Below the pieces are notes generated by a model that worked only from the letters and a program-made list of their open reading frames with translations, ran no database searches and was not told the origin of the DNA. Of a stretch of 62,808 nt of DNA, positions 46,592 through 59,466 are shown piece after piece (positions within the stretch are counted from its first letter, which is position 1; each line of letters begins with the position of its first letter). The DNA comes from Methylococcaceae bacterium (lineage in GTDB: Bacteria > Pseudomonadota > Gammaproteobacteria > Methylococcales > Methylomonadaceae). A program made the translations under genes and the position numbers. The DNA is taken from assembly GCA_006844585.1 (NCBI GenBank), contig SPJM01000343.1:1-62808 (forward strand), written 5' to 3'.

Positions 46592-47524
46592 ATGACGGCA
46601 CTGATATGTGGATCAATGGCATACGATACTATTATGGTTTTTCATGACAAATTTAAAAACCATATTTTGCCTGAAAAGGTGCATATGCTGAACGTTTCAT
46701 TTTTAGTACCCAATATGCGCAGGGAGTTTGGCGGTTGCGCGGGAAATATCGCTTTCAATCTGAAACTGCTGGGCGAGGAGCCTTTGATCATGGCTACGGT
46801 CGGTCATGATTTCGAGCCGTATGCGCAATGGCTTAGCACGCATGGCGTTTCCACCCATTATATTAAAATGCTGGATGATAATTATACCGGCCAGGCATAT
46901 ATCACTACTGATGAAGACGATAATCAAATCACTGCTTTTCATCCGGGCGCGATGAATGCTTCGCATTTGAACAGCGTTCCCGAAAATGCCGAAATTGAAT
47001 TAGGTATTGTTTCGCCGGATGGAAAAGACGGTATGCAGGCTCATGCCCGACAATTTGCCGAACAAGGGATTCCGTTTATTTTTGACCCAGGGCAAGGCAT
47101 GCCGATGTTTAATGGCGAAGAGTTGTTGGAGTTGATGGATTTGGCGAGCTACGCAACTTTTAATGATTATGAGTTTGAATTGATGCAGGAGCGCACGGGT
47201 TTAAACATGAGTCAGTTAGCGGAAAAAGTCGATGCTTTGATTGTCACCCGCGGCGCCAAAGGCTCATTGATTTATACGGAAAGACAATGTTTGGAAATTC
47301 CATCGGCGCAAGTGAGCGCATTAAGAGACCCGACCGGTTGCGGCGATGCTTATCGCGCCGGGCTGTTGTACGGTATTCTGAATGAATTGGATTGGGAAGT
47401 GAGCGGTCGCATCGCCTCGTTAATGGGAGCGATCAAAATCGAACATAACGGCACTCAGAATCATACTTTTACCATGGAAGCTTTTAAGGAGCGTTATCAA
47501 CAGAGTTTCGGTTCAACATTTTGA
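46592..47524 (+). CDS. PfkB-family sugar/nucleoside kinase (adenosine-kinase-like)
   Basis: A 310-residue protein with the two PfkB signatures: FGGCAGNIAFNLKLLGEEP near residue 46 and DPTGCGDAYRAGLLYG near the C-terminus (catalytic Asp; the usual DTxGAGD has Cys for Ala). Substrate not certain; the length and GGxAGNIA motif resemble bacterial adenosine or ribose kinases. Good ribosome site (AAGAGG). Its stop overlaps the TTG start of mazG by four bases. Confidence 0.85.
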   Translation: MTALICGSMAYDTIMVFHDKFKNHILPEKVHMLNVSFLVPNMRREFGGCAGNIAFNLKLLGEEPLIMATVGHDFEPYAQWLSTHGVSTHYIKMLDDNYTGQAYITTDEDDNQITAFHPGAMNASHLNSVPENAEIELGIVSPDGKDGMQAHARQFAEQGIPFIFDPGQGMPMFNGEELLELMDLASYATFNDYEFELMQERTGLNMSQLAEKVDALIVTRGAKGSLIYTERQCLEIPSAQVSALRDPTGCGDAYRAGLLYGILNELDWEVSGRIASLMGAIKIEHNGTQNHTFTMEAFKERYQQSFGSTF

Positions 47525-48321
47525 ATTTAAAGAACACCCAGAAATTGCTGTCGATTATGGCCCAACTCAGGCATCCTGAAACAGGTTGTAGTTGGGATTT
47601 ACAGCAAGATTTTGCCAGTTTGGCCAGTTATACCATCGAAGAAGCTTATGAAGTGGTTGATGCTATTGAGCGCGATGATCTTGATGATTTATGTCAAGAA
47701 TTAGGTGATTTGCTGCTACAAGTGGTGTTTCATGCGCGAATGGCGGAAGAAATCGGTCGCTTTGATTTTGAAACAGTCGCCGGGGCAATATCTGAAAAGT
47801 TGATCAGGCGCCATCCGCATGTATTTGCAGATGCCGTGTTTGAAAATGACCGGGAGCGTCAAAAGGCTTGGGATGATGCTAAATTGGCCGAAAAAAGAGA
47901 GAAGCAGAGCCATTCGCCGGACAGCATATTGAAGGATGTGCCGAAAAACTTACCGGCTATGATGCAATGCGAAAAAATTCAAAACCTGGCCGCCCATCAT
48001 GGTTTCGATTGGCCGCAAACCGAGCCGGTTTTTGATAAGGTGATGGAAGAGTTGAATGAAACCCGCGAAGCTTGGCATAGCGGCGATCAACAACATACCG
48101 AAGAAGAGGTCGGCGATTTGTTTCTGGTCTGCATCAATTTGGCCAGGCATTTAAATGTTAATCCTGAACAGGCTTTAAAAAGCGCTAATCGCAAGTTTTC
48201 CAGGCGCTTTCAATATATCGAACAGCAAGTGGCGGAGCAGGGGCGCAGCGTACAACAGTGCCGATTATCCGAGCTGGATGAGCTATGGGATGAGGCTAAG
48301 CGCATGGAGAAAGCAAAATAG
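47521..48321 (+). CDS. mazG: Nucleoside triphosphate pyrophosphohydrolase MazG
   Basis: A 266-residue protein with two MazG domains. The first has CSWDLQQDFASLASYTIEEAYE and the metal-binding ELGDLLLQVVFHARMAEE; the second has EELNETREAW and EEEVGDLFLVCINLARHL. It hydrolyses NTPs to NMPs, removing abnormal nucleotides and affecting ppGpp response. The start is taken as the TTG at 47521: the N-terminus aligns with known MazG from its first residue, and an ATG at 47557 would cut into the fold. TTGA overlap with the kinase gene. Confidence 0.93.
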   Translation: MNLKNTQKLLSIMAQLRHPETGCSWDLQQDFASLASYTIEEAYEVVDAIERDDLDDLCQELGDLLLQVVFHARMAEEIGRFDFETVAGAISEKLIRRHPHVFADAVFENDRERQKAWDDAKLAEKREKQSHSPDSILKDVPKNLPAMMQCEKIQNLAAHHGFDWPQTEPVFDKVMEELNETREAWHSGDQQHTEEEVGDLFLVCINLARHLNVNPEQALKSANRKFSRRFQYIEQQVAEQGRSVQQCRLSELDELWDEAKRMEKAK

Positions 48322-48376
48322 ATTGATTGCTGTTCCTTGTGAAGCGTTCTTTATATCGTTACAAAATTATCAATAG

Positions 48377-49282
<906 letters not shown>

Positions 49283-49316
49283 GGCAGACTAAAGCCTGCG
49301 CACCTTGTTCATAAGA

Positions 49317-50309
49317 TTATTTATTCTCATTCAATCTTTCAGTGATAAATTGATTGAAAGAACGTCTGATATTGCCCACTTTTCGGCTGGCGCATAATTC
49401 ATTGCCAATGGTAGAGGCGCGGCAGCGAATATCCAGAAATATTTGTTGTTGCGTTTTAGTTTCCTGTTTGGATACCGACAAACTGATGTCGTTGTCCAAA
49501 AAAGGCGTAGAGTGCATTATCAGCTTTTTATTGTCGGTGTCCGGCGGGGTTGTGGAATGCAGAGCCAAAAATTCCCGCGCTATATTCCAGGCTTGCTCGC
49601 ATTGTTGTTGATCGGAGCAGAAAAACAGTCCGAGTTCGGTTGCCGCTTTATTGCTGGCGGTCATATTGCTTAATTGGAATGCATTGGATTTAGAAGATTG
49701 AGTTAGATACTTAAAGCGTTCTATATCTTCTTCGAATTCTCTGCGGACTTGTTCGGTTTTCAGTAAATGTCGCTTGATTTCCTGTTGAGTGATTTGAATT
49801 TGTTGCCTGGTGGAGGCGATTTCATCCTTTAGTTTTTTGCTCAGGGGGCGACCGCTGCGTTCTAAAGCGGCGGCCTTTTTTTGTCGGCCTTGTAATTGCT
49901 GGTTGAGTCGCAGCAAATTGCCGTCCATGACTTTGCGTTGCGCTCGCATCGCTTGCATTTTTCCTTTTAAAGCCATTTGCATATCATCTAAATTGCGGAA
50001 AGTGCTTAGCAATACTTTGTCATTGCTTTTTTGTTTTTCGATGATTTTTTCTTGTTCCCTGCGCAGTCTTTGCAGTCTTTTTTCCAGCGCGAATTGTTCT
50101 TTAGTTTTTGCCTTTTCCACTGTTTCAACCACGCGGGCGTTTTCGTTTAAAGCGTCTCGTTTATGTTGAGATTGATCTTGCGGAACTTTGTCGGAGAAAA
50201 AAACGCGGCCATGCTCATCCACCCAGCGATACATTTTTGCTTGGTTAAGTGGGGCGAAAAGACACAGGAGCAAGAATATACTGATTTTTTTTAAATCGGC
50301 GCTGAGCAT
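49317..50309 (-). CDS. DUF4124-domain envelope protein with coiled coil
   Basis: A 330-residue protein with an N-terminal signal segment (about 9-24) and then a DUF4124 domain, MYRWVDEHGRVFFSDKVPQ. A long charged coiled coil follows (about 65-200, rich in K, E, Q, R) and a C-terminal domain with several Cys (FFCSDQQQCEQAW, DIRCRASTIGNELCASRK). DUF4124 proteins are common in gammaproteobacteria and of unknown role. Transcribed alone, opposite to argB, whose end is 34 bases away. Confidence 0.75.
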   Translation of the reverse strand: MLSADLKKISIFLLLCLFAPLNQAKMYRWVDEHGRVFFSDKVPQDQSQHKRDALNENARVVETVEKAKTKEQFALEKRLQRLRREQEKIIEKQKSNDKVLLSTFRNLDDMQMALKGKMQAMRAQRKVMDGNLLRLNQQLQGRQKKAAALERSGRPLSKKLKDEIASTRQQIQITQQEIKRHLLKTEQVRREFEEDIERFKYLTQSSKSNAFQLSNMTASNKAATELGLFFCSDQQQCEQAWNIAREFLALHSTTPPDTDNKKLIMHSTPFLDNDISLSVSKQETKTQQQIFLDIRCRASTIGNELCASRKVGNIRRSFNQFITERLNENK

Positions 50310-50475
50310 GATAGAAGCGAAGTAAATTACACAAAAAAAGGATAAATCTTAGGGCAACCGCTCGCAGTCTGTATTGATCTAAAACAGTTGCAAGGCATTA
50401 TGGTTTATCTGTTCCTTTGATAAAGATAAGCGCTGTTCCGTTACAAACGAACGGTTGCCATGTTGCCGAAAATTA

Positions 50476-51051
50476 TCAACCAATTAGTCTCGCCAATTCA
50501 TTCAAGGGTGGTAAAAGCATCATTTTCGCCAACTGTAAGCCGAGCAAGGCGACTAACGGTGAAAGATCTATCCCGCCCAGGTCGGGTATTAAACGTCGGC
50601 AGATATTCAATACCGGTTCAGTGAGTGAATATAACACGGATGAGGCGGCATTATAATTGCCTGGGTCCAGCCAGCTTAAAATGGCGCGGGCGAACACTGC
50701 AAAGATAAAAATATTCAGCAATAAGGAAATGAGTTGCGCCAAAGAGATAATCACCAGTGCGCCTGGTCCGACCAGCAATCCTTTAATCGCTAAAATGGAG
50801 AAATCGGCGCTAATTTGCAAAATCAGCGCGAATACCAATGAGGCGGTATCAATTTTTCCCAATGACGGAATAAATCGACGTAAAAAACGAATCGGCGGAT
50901 GCGTGATTTTAACGATAAATTGTGAAATCGGGTTATAAAAATCGGCGCTGCTCCATTGCAATAAAAAGCGCAGCATGACCACCAATATATATAAAGAGAA
51001 AAGCGTATCGATGAGAAAAATCATCGGATCTGTCATATAACTGGATGTCAT
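50476..51051 (-). CDS. yggT: YggT-family membrane protein
   Basis: A 191-residue protein with two YGGT repeats, each with two membrane helices and the motif LDPGNYNAASSVLYSLTEP and FYNPISQFIVKITHPPIRFL. Function is uncertain; yggT often follows proC, as here (one base between the genes). The C-terminal part LRRFIPSLGKIDTASLV repeats as CRRLIPDLGGIDLSPLV. Likely role in membrane or osmotic balance, from the literature on E. coli yggT. Confidence 0.9.
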   Translation of the reverse strand: MTSSYMTDPMIFLIDTLFSLYILVVMLRFLLQWSSADFYNPISQFIVKITHPPIRFLRRFIPSLGKIDTASLVFALILQISADFSILAIKGLLVGPGALVIISLAQLISLLLNIFIFAVFARAILSWLDPGNYNAASSVLYSLTEPVLNICRRLIPDLGGIDLSPLVALLGLQLAKMMLLPPLNELARLIG

Positions 51052-51052
51052 C

Positions 51053-51877
51053 TTATTCTCCTAATTCTTTAGATAATTCAACTGATCGGTCGCGGGCGGC
51101 ATGCAGCGCTTTAGAAACCAGCGTGGTAAAATCGGCGTTTTGAAAGGTATTGATCGCCTGTTCAGTGGTGCCGCCCGGCGAAGTCACTTTTTCTCTTAAG
51201 CGAGTTGCGCTGTCGTCGGATTCCAAGGCAATTTTAGCAGCTCCCAAAGCCGTTTGCTGAATAAGCAATTGCGCGGTTTGATTATCCAGTCCTAATTCCA
51301 AGGCCGCTTTTTCCATGGCTTCCATCAATAAGAAGAAGTAAGCCGGTCCGCTGCCGGAAACAGCAGTGACGGCGTCCAATTCGCATTCATGTTCCACCCA
51401 CAATGCCAGGCCTACTGCTCTTAATATATTTTCGGCCAGATTTTTTTGATCGTTGCTGACTTTATCGTTGGCGTGTAACGCAGTAGCGCCGGTTAATACC
51501 AGCGCCGGGGTATTCGGCATGCAGCGGACTATGGCAATGTCATTTCCTAGCCACTGGGTCAGGCTTTGTTGACTAATGCCGGCGGCAATGGAAATGACCA
51601 AAACATCTTTGCCGTGTAAAAACTGCGCCATTTGTTGGGCGACTGATTTTAATACTTGAGGCTTGACGGCCAGGACGATGATTTCCGCTTCCACGATAAT
51701 GGTTTCATTATTGGCGGAAACATTGACATTCAACCTGTTTGACAGATGTTGCAAGGTTTCGTCATTAATATCGGAAACCCAAATTTTGGCTGCGTCATGG
51801 CCGCTCTCGATAAGTCCTGAGATTAAGCTGGCGGCCATATTGCCGCCGCCAATAAATCCGACTGATTTCGTTTTCAT
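51053..51877 (-). CDS. proC: Pyrroline-5-carboxylate reductase
   Basis: A 274-residue protein with the N-terminal NAD(P) site SVGFIGGGNMAASLISGL, VLAVKPQVL, VRCMPNTPALVLTGATAL, and the signature SGSGPAYFFLLMEAM, TSPGGTTEQAIN. It makes proline from pyrroline-5-carboxylate. Complete at standard length. It stands apart from proB (at 57170), and no proA is seen. The ATG at 51877 has only a weak ribosome site. Confidence 0.96.
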   Translation of the reverse strand: MKTKSVGFIGGGNMAASLISGLIESGHDAAKIWVSDINDETLQHLSNRLNVNVSANNETIIVEAEIIVLAVKPQVLKSVAQQMAQFLHGKDVLVISIAAGISQQSLTQWLGNDIAIVRCMPNTPALVLTGATALHANDKVSNDQKNLAENILRAVGLALWVEHECELDAVTAVSGSGPAYFFLLMEAMEKAALELGLDNQTAQLLIQQTALGAAKIALESDDSATRLREKVTSPGGTTEQAINTFQNADFTTLVSKALHAARDRSVELSKELGE

Positions 51878-52002
51878 AATAGTTATTTTTTATTGACCTG
51901 AATTAAACCGAATGTCGGCATTTTATCATTAGTATTGTGTCTCTTGCATAGTGGCTGTGTTTAGTTATGTTTAAAAAACGCAAGAGTGATTACAAAATTT
52001 GT

Positions 52003-52034
52003 TATTTTGTGTCACCTAGGTGACAGAAGCAAAA
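52003..52034. promoter_or_regulatory. Nested palindrome upstream of the Hsp20 operon
   Basis: TGTCACCTAGGTGACA (52010-52025) is a perfect 16-base palindrome. Outer arms TATTTTG and CAAAATA extend the symmetry to about 52003-52034. It lies about 60 bases before the first hsp20 start and does not match CIRCE. It is probably the operator of a heat-shock repressor, or forms an RNA hairpin in the leader. Confidence 0.6.
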
Positions 52035-52092
52035 TAAGCTATCCATTATATTATTCCCCAATGAAATAGATTAAAACCAAAAGGAGGAAGAT

Positions 52093-52527
52093 ATGATTTC
52101 CGAAATGTTGAGATTTCCCTTTTCAATGTTGGATGAAGATATTGAAAAATTGTTTTATCAAGACTCTTTTCAGAGCAGAGGACGATACGGGCGCGGAAAC
52201 TACCCGGCAATTAATATCGGCGCGACCGATAAAAGCGTTAAGGTGTATATGTTTATCCCCGGCATAAAAACGGAAGACTTGGATGTAGTGATTGAAAAAA
52301 ACATGCTGAGCGTCAGCGGCGAGCGGGTATTGCCGGAAGCGGATGAAAGGAAGGGCGCGACTTATCGGCGCGAACGTTTTAGTGGGCCATTCAAGCGAAC
52401 AATCACCTTGCCGGATTCGGTCGACGCGGATACTGCCGAAGCGATCTATAAAAACGGCGTGTTGCATATCAGTATTGCAAAACACGTTGAAAGCGAACCT
52501 CGTCAAATCAAAATTTCAGTGCAATGA
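52093..52527 (+). CDS. Small heat-shock protein, Hsp20 family (first copy)
   Basis: A 144-residue protein with a short N-terminal arm and an alpha-crystallin domain (about 35-140): AINIGATDKSVKVYMFIPG, LSVSGERVLPE and the closing AEAIYKNGVLHISIAK with the I-x-I-type tail ISVQ. It is an ATP-independent holdase that binds unfolding proteins. AAGGAGG precedes the ATG, a strong ribosome site. First gene of an hsp20-hsp20-cbpA-cbpM group. Confidence 0.95.
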   Translation: MISEMLRFPFSMLDEDIEKLFYQDSFQSRGRYGRGNYPAINIGATDKSVKVYMFIPGIKTEDLDVVIEKNMLSVSGERVLPEADERKGATYRRERFSGPFKRTITLPDSVDADTAEAIYKNGVLHISIAKHVESEPRQIKISVQ

Positions 52528-52538
52528 GGAGAAATGCC

Positions 52539-52931
52539 ATGAGAGAAGAACAAAACAACCCTGAAGCAAAGGCTTCGATTAAGCAAACATCTTCGACCAC
52601 GTCGGTCACCCAACCTCTGGCGGATATTTTTGAAACCCAAGAAGGTGCAACGTTATACATTGATTTGCCGGGTGTGGACAAAGAATCGTTGAACATTGAT
52701 GTCGATAAAGATGTGCTGAGCATCAAAGGTAAAATTGCATTAGATATACCGGATGGTCTGGAGGCGACCTATATGGATATTCGCTCGGGCCGCTATGAAC
52801 GTCATTTTACTTTGGGTGAGGAATTGGACAGCCATAATATTCAAGCCGACTTTAAACAAGGCGAATTAAAACTGTTTATTCCGCGTTCTGAGCGTCATAA
52901 ACCGCGTAAAATTGAAATTAAAACTGGATGA
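52539..52931 (+). CDS. Small heat-shock protein, Hsp20 family (second copy)
   Basis: About 130 residues from the ATG at 52539, chosen because GAGGAG lies seven bases upstream; an ATG at 52524 that overlaps the previous stop sits before that ribosome site. Alpha-crystallin domain: PLADIFETQEGATLYIDLPG, VDKDVLSIKGKI, YERHFTLGEEL and FKQGELKLFIPRSE. It differs clearly from the first copy, so the two may form mixed oligomers. Confidence 0.94.
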   Translation: MREEQNNPEAKASIKQTSSTTSVTQPLADIFETQEGATLYIDLPGVDKESLNIDVDKDVLSIKGKIALDIPDGLEATYMDIRSGRYERHFTLGEELDSHNIQADFKQGELKLFIPRSERHKPRKIEIKTG

Positions 52932-53048
52932 TTTTTTCAATAAGATATTTCCTATTGTTATTGTTCGGGTTGTCGGTCGGGGTTTAACGTCCGGCAGCCT
53001 GGTTTGCGGTTTTTTAACGATATTGGTAACAAGTGAGTTGAGGCGGCC

Positions 53049-54014
53049 GTGCAGTATAAAGATTATTATAAAATCATGGGGCTACAAAAAGACGCCTCGC
53101 AGGATGAAATAAAACGGGCATACCGTAAGTTGGCGCGCAAGTATCATCCGGATGTCAGCAAGGAGGCGGATGCGGAAACTCACTTCAAAGAAGTCGGTGA
53201 AGCTTATGAGGTATTGAAAGACCCGGAAAAAAGAGCCGCATATGATCGTTTGGGAAGTAATTGGAAGGCCGGACAAGAAGGTTTTCAGCCGCCGCCCGGC
53301 TGGAATGCAGGATTTGAATTTCACGGCGGCGGTTTTACCGACAGCGGCTTAGGCGCTGAACAATTCAGTGAATTTTTTGAAAGCTTGTTCGGTCGCGGGG
53401 CGGGCGAGTTTTACGGCGGAAATCGAGCAAGTTCTTTTCGCCAAATGCGCGGAGAAGATAGTCGTGCTATGGTGTTTATCAATTTGGAAGACGCTTATCA
53501 TGGTGCCACCCGCAGTTTTTCTCTGCAATCGACGAAGCTAAATGCGCAGGGCGAGCCGGAGTTACATAAGCGTGTGCTGAAAGTTAAAATTCCTCAAGGC
53601 GTTAAGGAAGGCCAGAATATACGTTTACACGGTCAAGGCAGTCCGGGAATGGGTGGCGCTCAAGCGGGCGACCTGTATTTGGAAGTCGCTTTTAATCCGC
53701 ATAAGCTTTATAAGGTTTCCGGGCGGGAGGTATCAATGGATTTGCCGATTACGCCTTGGGAAGCGGCGCTGGGAACTGTGGTGACGGTACCGACGCCTAA
53801 AGGTAAAGTGGATGTTAAGATACCGGCGGGCTCTTCCAGTAATAAACGACTGCGTTTGAAGGGGTACGGCATTCCAGGAAAACTGCCCGGCGATTTTTAT
53901 GTAACCCTAGAAATTGCTTTGCCGGTTGATTTATCTGAGGAAGACAAAGTTCATTATCTAGCATTGCAAAAAGCAGGGCGTCATTTTAATCCGCGCGCGC
54001 ATTTTGGGACATGA
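53049..54014 (+). CDS. cbpA: Curved-DNA-binding J-domain protein CbpA
   Basis: A 321-residue DnaJ-class protein. The J-domain (about 3-70) has [11 protein letters not shown] with the HPD motif, followed by a Gly/Phe-rich linker ([14 protein letters not shown]) and two C-terminal beta-domains ([36 protein letters not shown]). No zinc-finger cysteines, as in CbpA. It is a co-chaperone of DnaK and binds curved DNA. GTG start at 53049 gives the usual MxxKDYYxIMG opening. It overlaps cbpM by four bases. Confidence 0.95.
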   Translation: MQYKDYYKIMGLQKDASQDEIKRAYRKLARKYHPDVSKEADAETHFKEVGEAYEVLKDPEKRAAYDRLGSNWKAGQEGFQPPPGWNAGFEFHGGGFTDSGLGAEQFSEFFESLFGRGAGEFYGGNRASSFRQMRGEDSRAMVFINLEDAYHGATRSFSLQSTKLNAQGEPELHKRVLKVKIPQGVKEGQNIRLHGQGSPGMGGAQAGDLYLEVAFNPHKLYKVSGREVSMDLPITPWEAALGTVVTVPTPKGKVDVKIPAGSSSNKRLRLKGYGIPGKLPGDFYVTLEIALPVDLSEEDKVHYLALQKAGRHFNPRAHFGT

Positions 54015-54334
54015 ACATGACGACACAGATAGAAATCTATACGGGCGTTATTATTGAAGAAGAGCAAAGTCTTTCTTTGGCGGAATTGTGCCGATTTTGT
54101 GCGCTTCCAGCTGAGCAATTGCTTAATATGATTGAGCATGGAGTGTTAGAGCCGCTTAACCCTAAAGAGCCTTTGCCTCATTGGCGTTTTGCAGCGCATT
54201 ATGTTGTGCGAGTCCAGAAAGCATTGAGGCTGCAACGCGATTTGGGCGTTAATCTGGCGGGCGCTGCTTTGGCGATGGAGTTGTTGGATGAAATTACTCA
54301 GCTTAGAAAACAAGTGGAATTTTTGCAGCGATAA
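54011..54334 (+). CDS. cbpM: CbpM-like chaperone modulator
   Basis: A 107-residue protein with a MerR-like helix-turn-helix shape ([28 protein letters not shown]) and a helical C-terminus ([28 protein letters not shown]). In E. coli, CbpM binds the J-domain of CbpA and inhibits both its DNA and chaperone activity. The ATGA overlap with cbpA and family order support the name. It converges end to end with the Crp-like gene with no spacer. Confidence 0.9.
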   Translation: MNMTTQIEIYTGVIIEEEQSLSLAELCRFCALPAEQLLNMIEHGVLEPLNPKEPLPHWRFAAHYVVRVQKALRLQRDLGVNLAGAALAMELLDEITQLRKQVEFLQR

Positions 54335-55079
54335 TTAAAAAAAGGTTTGCGTTTTTTTAGCTTCTTTGTTTAGCGCCTCCAAGTCGTGAATAATTAACTG
54401 GTTGCGCTTTTTATTCAAGATGCCTTTGGATTTCCAATTTTGTAATTGTTTATTGATCACTTGTCGCACCGAGCCGACCATGCGCGCTAATATTTCATCG
54501 GACATGCCGGTAATTAAATGATCTTGATGGGCGTTGTTCTGTTCGCCACGGTAAAAATGAATTTTATTCAAATGTTTCAGAATAATGCGGCTTAAGCGGG
54601 TGGAGACATCATACAGAGCGATGTTGGTGAGCTGATTTTCTTGGTCGCGAATTTTTTGCGCTAAATAGGGCAGGAATTGTTTGTTGAGTTCCGGGTAGAT
54701 CCAAATCCATTGTCGCATCATCTCTATCGGCAAAGCAATCAGTTTTAAATCGCTAAGCGGTGAAATCACCATGTTATGTATCTCGCCGTCTAATAAAGTG
54801 ACAACGTCAAAGCTATCGCCTTGATAAAGCATGTCCAGCGAAATTTCCCGTCCGTTTTCCGGGTTGATGCGTTTGAATTCCAATTGCCCCTCTAAAACGA
54901 AATAAAACTGGCTGAGCAGTATTTCAGGATCGATAACTTGGTTTTTATGCCATTCCACTAGACGGAAATGATCGGCCATTTCATTCAACAACGGGCCGGG
55001 CAATGAAGAAAATAGCGGCGATTGTCTAATCAGGGCGCTGTTGGCGACCGGGGAATTTTGAATGTTCTCTACATACATA
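54335..55079 (-). CDS. Crp/Fnr-family transcription regulator
   Basis: About 247 residues from the ATG at 55079 (MYVENIQNS); a TTG at 55111 would add 11 residues. A cyclic-nucleotide-type beta-barrel (FYFVLEGQLEFKRINPENG, DSFDVVTLLDGE) precedes a winged helix (MSDEILARMVGSVRQVINKQ). The Cys ligands of Fnr and key cAMP-binding residues of Crp are not evident, so the signal is unknown. It faces the chaperone group and its gene meets cbpM end to end. Confidence 0.9.
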
Positions 55080-55141
55080 GCAAAATATAAAGAGTGTTTC
55101 AACAGTATCAATCTTACTATATTCGTAGCGCTTAGGGGATA

Positions 55142-56674
55142 TCAATTATCGGATAAATGCCTTAATCTAAACCCCGCGCTGAACAAGGCGATGAAATACA
55201 AGACTGCGCCTAGCCCGATCCAGATGACTAATTGCAAAATCCGCTCACTGGCCGGCCAGTCGCTCCACAGCGGACTGTGAACAAAATGATACAGCAGCAG
55301 CGCCATGATTTCATTGGCTAAAATAAGGCGTAAAAGGAAGATGCGCCAATGTTTACCTGGGCGGTAGACTTTTTCTTTCAATAATCTTTTCAGCAACAAT
55401 AATGCGTTGAAAAAGGCGCTTAACGAGGTGGCGAGGGCTAAACCGGCATGCGCTAAGGGGAAAAAAAAGATTAAATTCAACATCATGTTGGCGCACATGC
55501 TGTATATACCGAAGCGCACAGGCGTTTTTGTGTCTTTGCGGGCGGTAAAGCCCGGCACCAGTATTTTTACCAAAATGAAGCCCAGCAAGCCGATTGCATA
55601 AGCGCGTAAACTCAAACCGGCGGACAGGACATCGTTCCAACCGAAGGCATTGTATTGAAACAGCGTGGATAACATGGGTTCGGCCAATAAAAAGATGCCG
55701 ACGGAGCAAGGCAGGCCGATTAAGAGGACAATACGCAGCCCCCAGTCCAGAGATTTAGAAAAGGCGACCGGGTTTTCAGCCGCATGGTTTTTGGATAAAT
55801 GCGGCAGAATTACCGTGGCTAAAGCGATCCCGAATACGCCCAGTGGAAACTCCACCAAACGATCAGAATAATACAGCCAGGAAACGCTACCGGCGGTGAG
55901 TAAGGAAGCTAATAGGGTATCAAACAACAGATTGATTTGGGTGACGGAAACGCCGAAAATAGCAGGCAGCATAAGTTTCATAATGCGTTTGACGCCGGGG
56001 TCGGAAAAACCGGGTTTTAAGCGCGGCATCAAACCCAACCTGATTAATGACGGGAATTGAAATAATAATTGCACCACGCCGGCCGCAAATACGCCCCAGG
56101 CTAATGCCACGATTGGTTCAGGCATGAGTGGCGACAACCAGAGCGCGGCGGCAATCATGCAGATGTTGAGGAAAACCGGGGTGAAAGCCGGAATCGCGAA
56201 TTTGCCGTGGGAGTTCAGTATTCCGCCCGCGAAAGCGACGCAAGAAATAAAAAATAAATAGGGAAAGGTGATTTTCAGCATTTGTACGGCCAGCTCATAT
56301 TGATTGCCGTGTTGCAGAAAACCGGGAGCGAACAGGGTGATTAAAATCGGTGCGGCAATCACTCCGATAATGGTGATGGTGATCAGAACCAGCGCCAGGC
56401 TGCCGCCGGTTTTATCAATAAAGTTTTTTAAGGCCTGGCGGCTATCTTTTTCTTTATAATCGGAAAGCACCGGTACAAAGGCTTGGGCGAATGCGCCTTC
56501 GGCAAATAGGCGACGCATGAAATTGGGGATTTTAAAGGCGACAAAAAAGGCGTCGGTGGCGGCGTCTACGCCAAATATACGGGCGAATAACATGTCACGG
56601 ATGAAGCCGAGTATCCGTGATATCATGGTCATACTGCCGACCACGGCGGTAGATTTGAATAATTGCCGACTCAC
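55142..56674 (-). CDS. murJ: Lipid II flippase MurJ
   Basis: A 510-residue membrane protein with about 13-14 helices, opening TAVVGSMTMISRILGFIRDM and FKIPNFMRRLFAEGAFAQAFVPVLSDY, the hallmark of MurJ (MviN). It flips lipid-linked peptidoglycan precursor across the inner membrane and is essential. The pore residues (Arg of SRILGFIRD and Arg in RRLFAEG) are kept. Divergent from rpsT with 90 bases between, a common gene order in gammaproteobacteria. Confidence 0.96.
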   Translation of the reverse strand: MSRQLFKSTAVVGSMTMISRILGFIRDMLFARIFGVDAATDAFFVAFKIPNFMRRLFAEGAFAQAFVPVLSDYKEKDSRQALKNFIDKTGGSLALVLITITIIGVIAAPILITLFAPGFLQHGNQYELAVQMLKITFPYLFFISCVAFAGGILNSHGKFAIPAFTPVFLNICMIAAALWLSPLMPEPIVALAWGVFAAGVVQLLFQFPSLIRLGLMPRLKPGFSDPGVKRIMKLMLPAIFGVSVTQINLLFDTLLASLLTAGSVSWLYYSDRLVEFPLGVFGIALATVILPHLSKNHAAENPVAFSKSLDWGLRIVLLIGLPCSVGIFLLAEPMLSTLFQYNAFGWNDVLSAGLSLRAYAIGLLGFILVKILVPGFTARKDTKTPVRFGIYSMCANMMLNLIFFFPLAHAGLALATSLSAFFNALLLLKRLLKEKVYRPGKHWRIFLLRLILANEIMALLLYHFVHSPLWSDWPASERILQLVIWIGLGAVLYFIALFSAGFRLRHLSDN

Positions 56675-56699
56675 CTTAACTGTCCTTAAAGAATAAAAG

Positions 56700-56728
56700 T
56701 TGACAATAATACCATTTATATTGATAAT
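56700..56728 (+). promoter_or_regulatory. rpsT promoter
   Basis: TTGACA (56700-56705), 17-base spacer, GATAAT (56723-56728): a near-consensus strong promoter about 37 bases before the rpsT ATG, as expected for a ribosomal-protein gene. Confidence 0.75.
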
Positions 56729-56764
56729 ACGCGGTTCTTAAATAAACTGATTTTTTCATTACTC

Positions 56765-57028
56765 ATGGCTAATTCACCACAAGCAAGAAAAAGAGCGCGC
56801 CAAGCAGAAAAAAGACGTGCGCGTAATGCAGGACAACGCAGTAACTTGCGTACTTTCATCAAAAAAGTTATCGCCGCAGTAGAAGCGGGTGATAAAGAGC
56901 AAGCGCAATCTGCTTATCAGAGCGTTGTACCGGTAATTGACGCTGCAGTCGTCAAAGGCTTAATTCATAAAAATAAAGCGGCTCGCAATAAAAGTCGTCT
57001 GAATGCCAAGGTTCGCGCGTTAGCATAA
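56765..57028 (+). CDS. rpsT: 30S ribosomal protein S20
   Basis: An 87-residue, very basic protein with the S20 start [20 protein letters not shown] and [38 protein letters not shown]. It binds 16S rRNA in the small subunit. Exact standard length. Preceded by a near-consensus promoter and followed by a textbook terminator, so it is a single-gene unit. Confidence 0.98.
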   Translation: MANSPQARKRARQAEKRRARNAGQRSNLRTFIKKVIAAVEAGDKEQAQSAYQSVVPVIDAAVVKGLIHKNKAARNKSRLNAKVRALA

Positions 57029-57050
57029 AATATGCTCTTGATAGCCGAGT

Positions 57051-57079
57051 AAAAAAAGGCCGCTTTTGCGGCCTTTTTT
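57051..57079 (+). terminator. rpsT rho-independent terminator
   Basis: AAAAAAAGGCCGC, loop TTTT, GCGGCCTTTTTT: a GC-rich stem with A- and T-tracts on both sides, so it can work in both directions. Confidence 0.9.
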
Positions 57080-57169
57080 ATTTGTAAATTAATGTAGGTA
57101 GGACTTCAATTCTACTGCTTGGGCGCGTAATTTTACATATTTTCAGCTATGGAAGGAAATGTGTCTGCC

Positions 57170-59422
<2,253 letters not shown>

Positions 59423-59466
59423 AATACCTGATGCTGCCGGCCTTCTGTTAAAAGGCAGCTTATATA

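Noticed and set aside
50353-50459. GGCAACCG / CGGTTGCC inverted repeat between the DUF4124 and yggT genes
   Set aside because: Eight bases separated by about 90 is weak and may be chance; there is no second copy in the window.
52040-52092. Sigma-32 promoter before the hsp20 genes
   Set aside because: CCCCAATG resembles the -10 element, but no CTTGAA-like -35 lies at the right distance.
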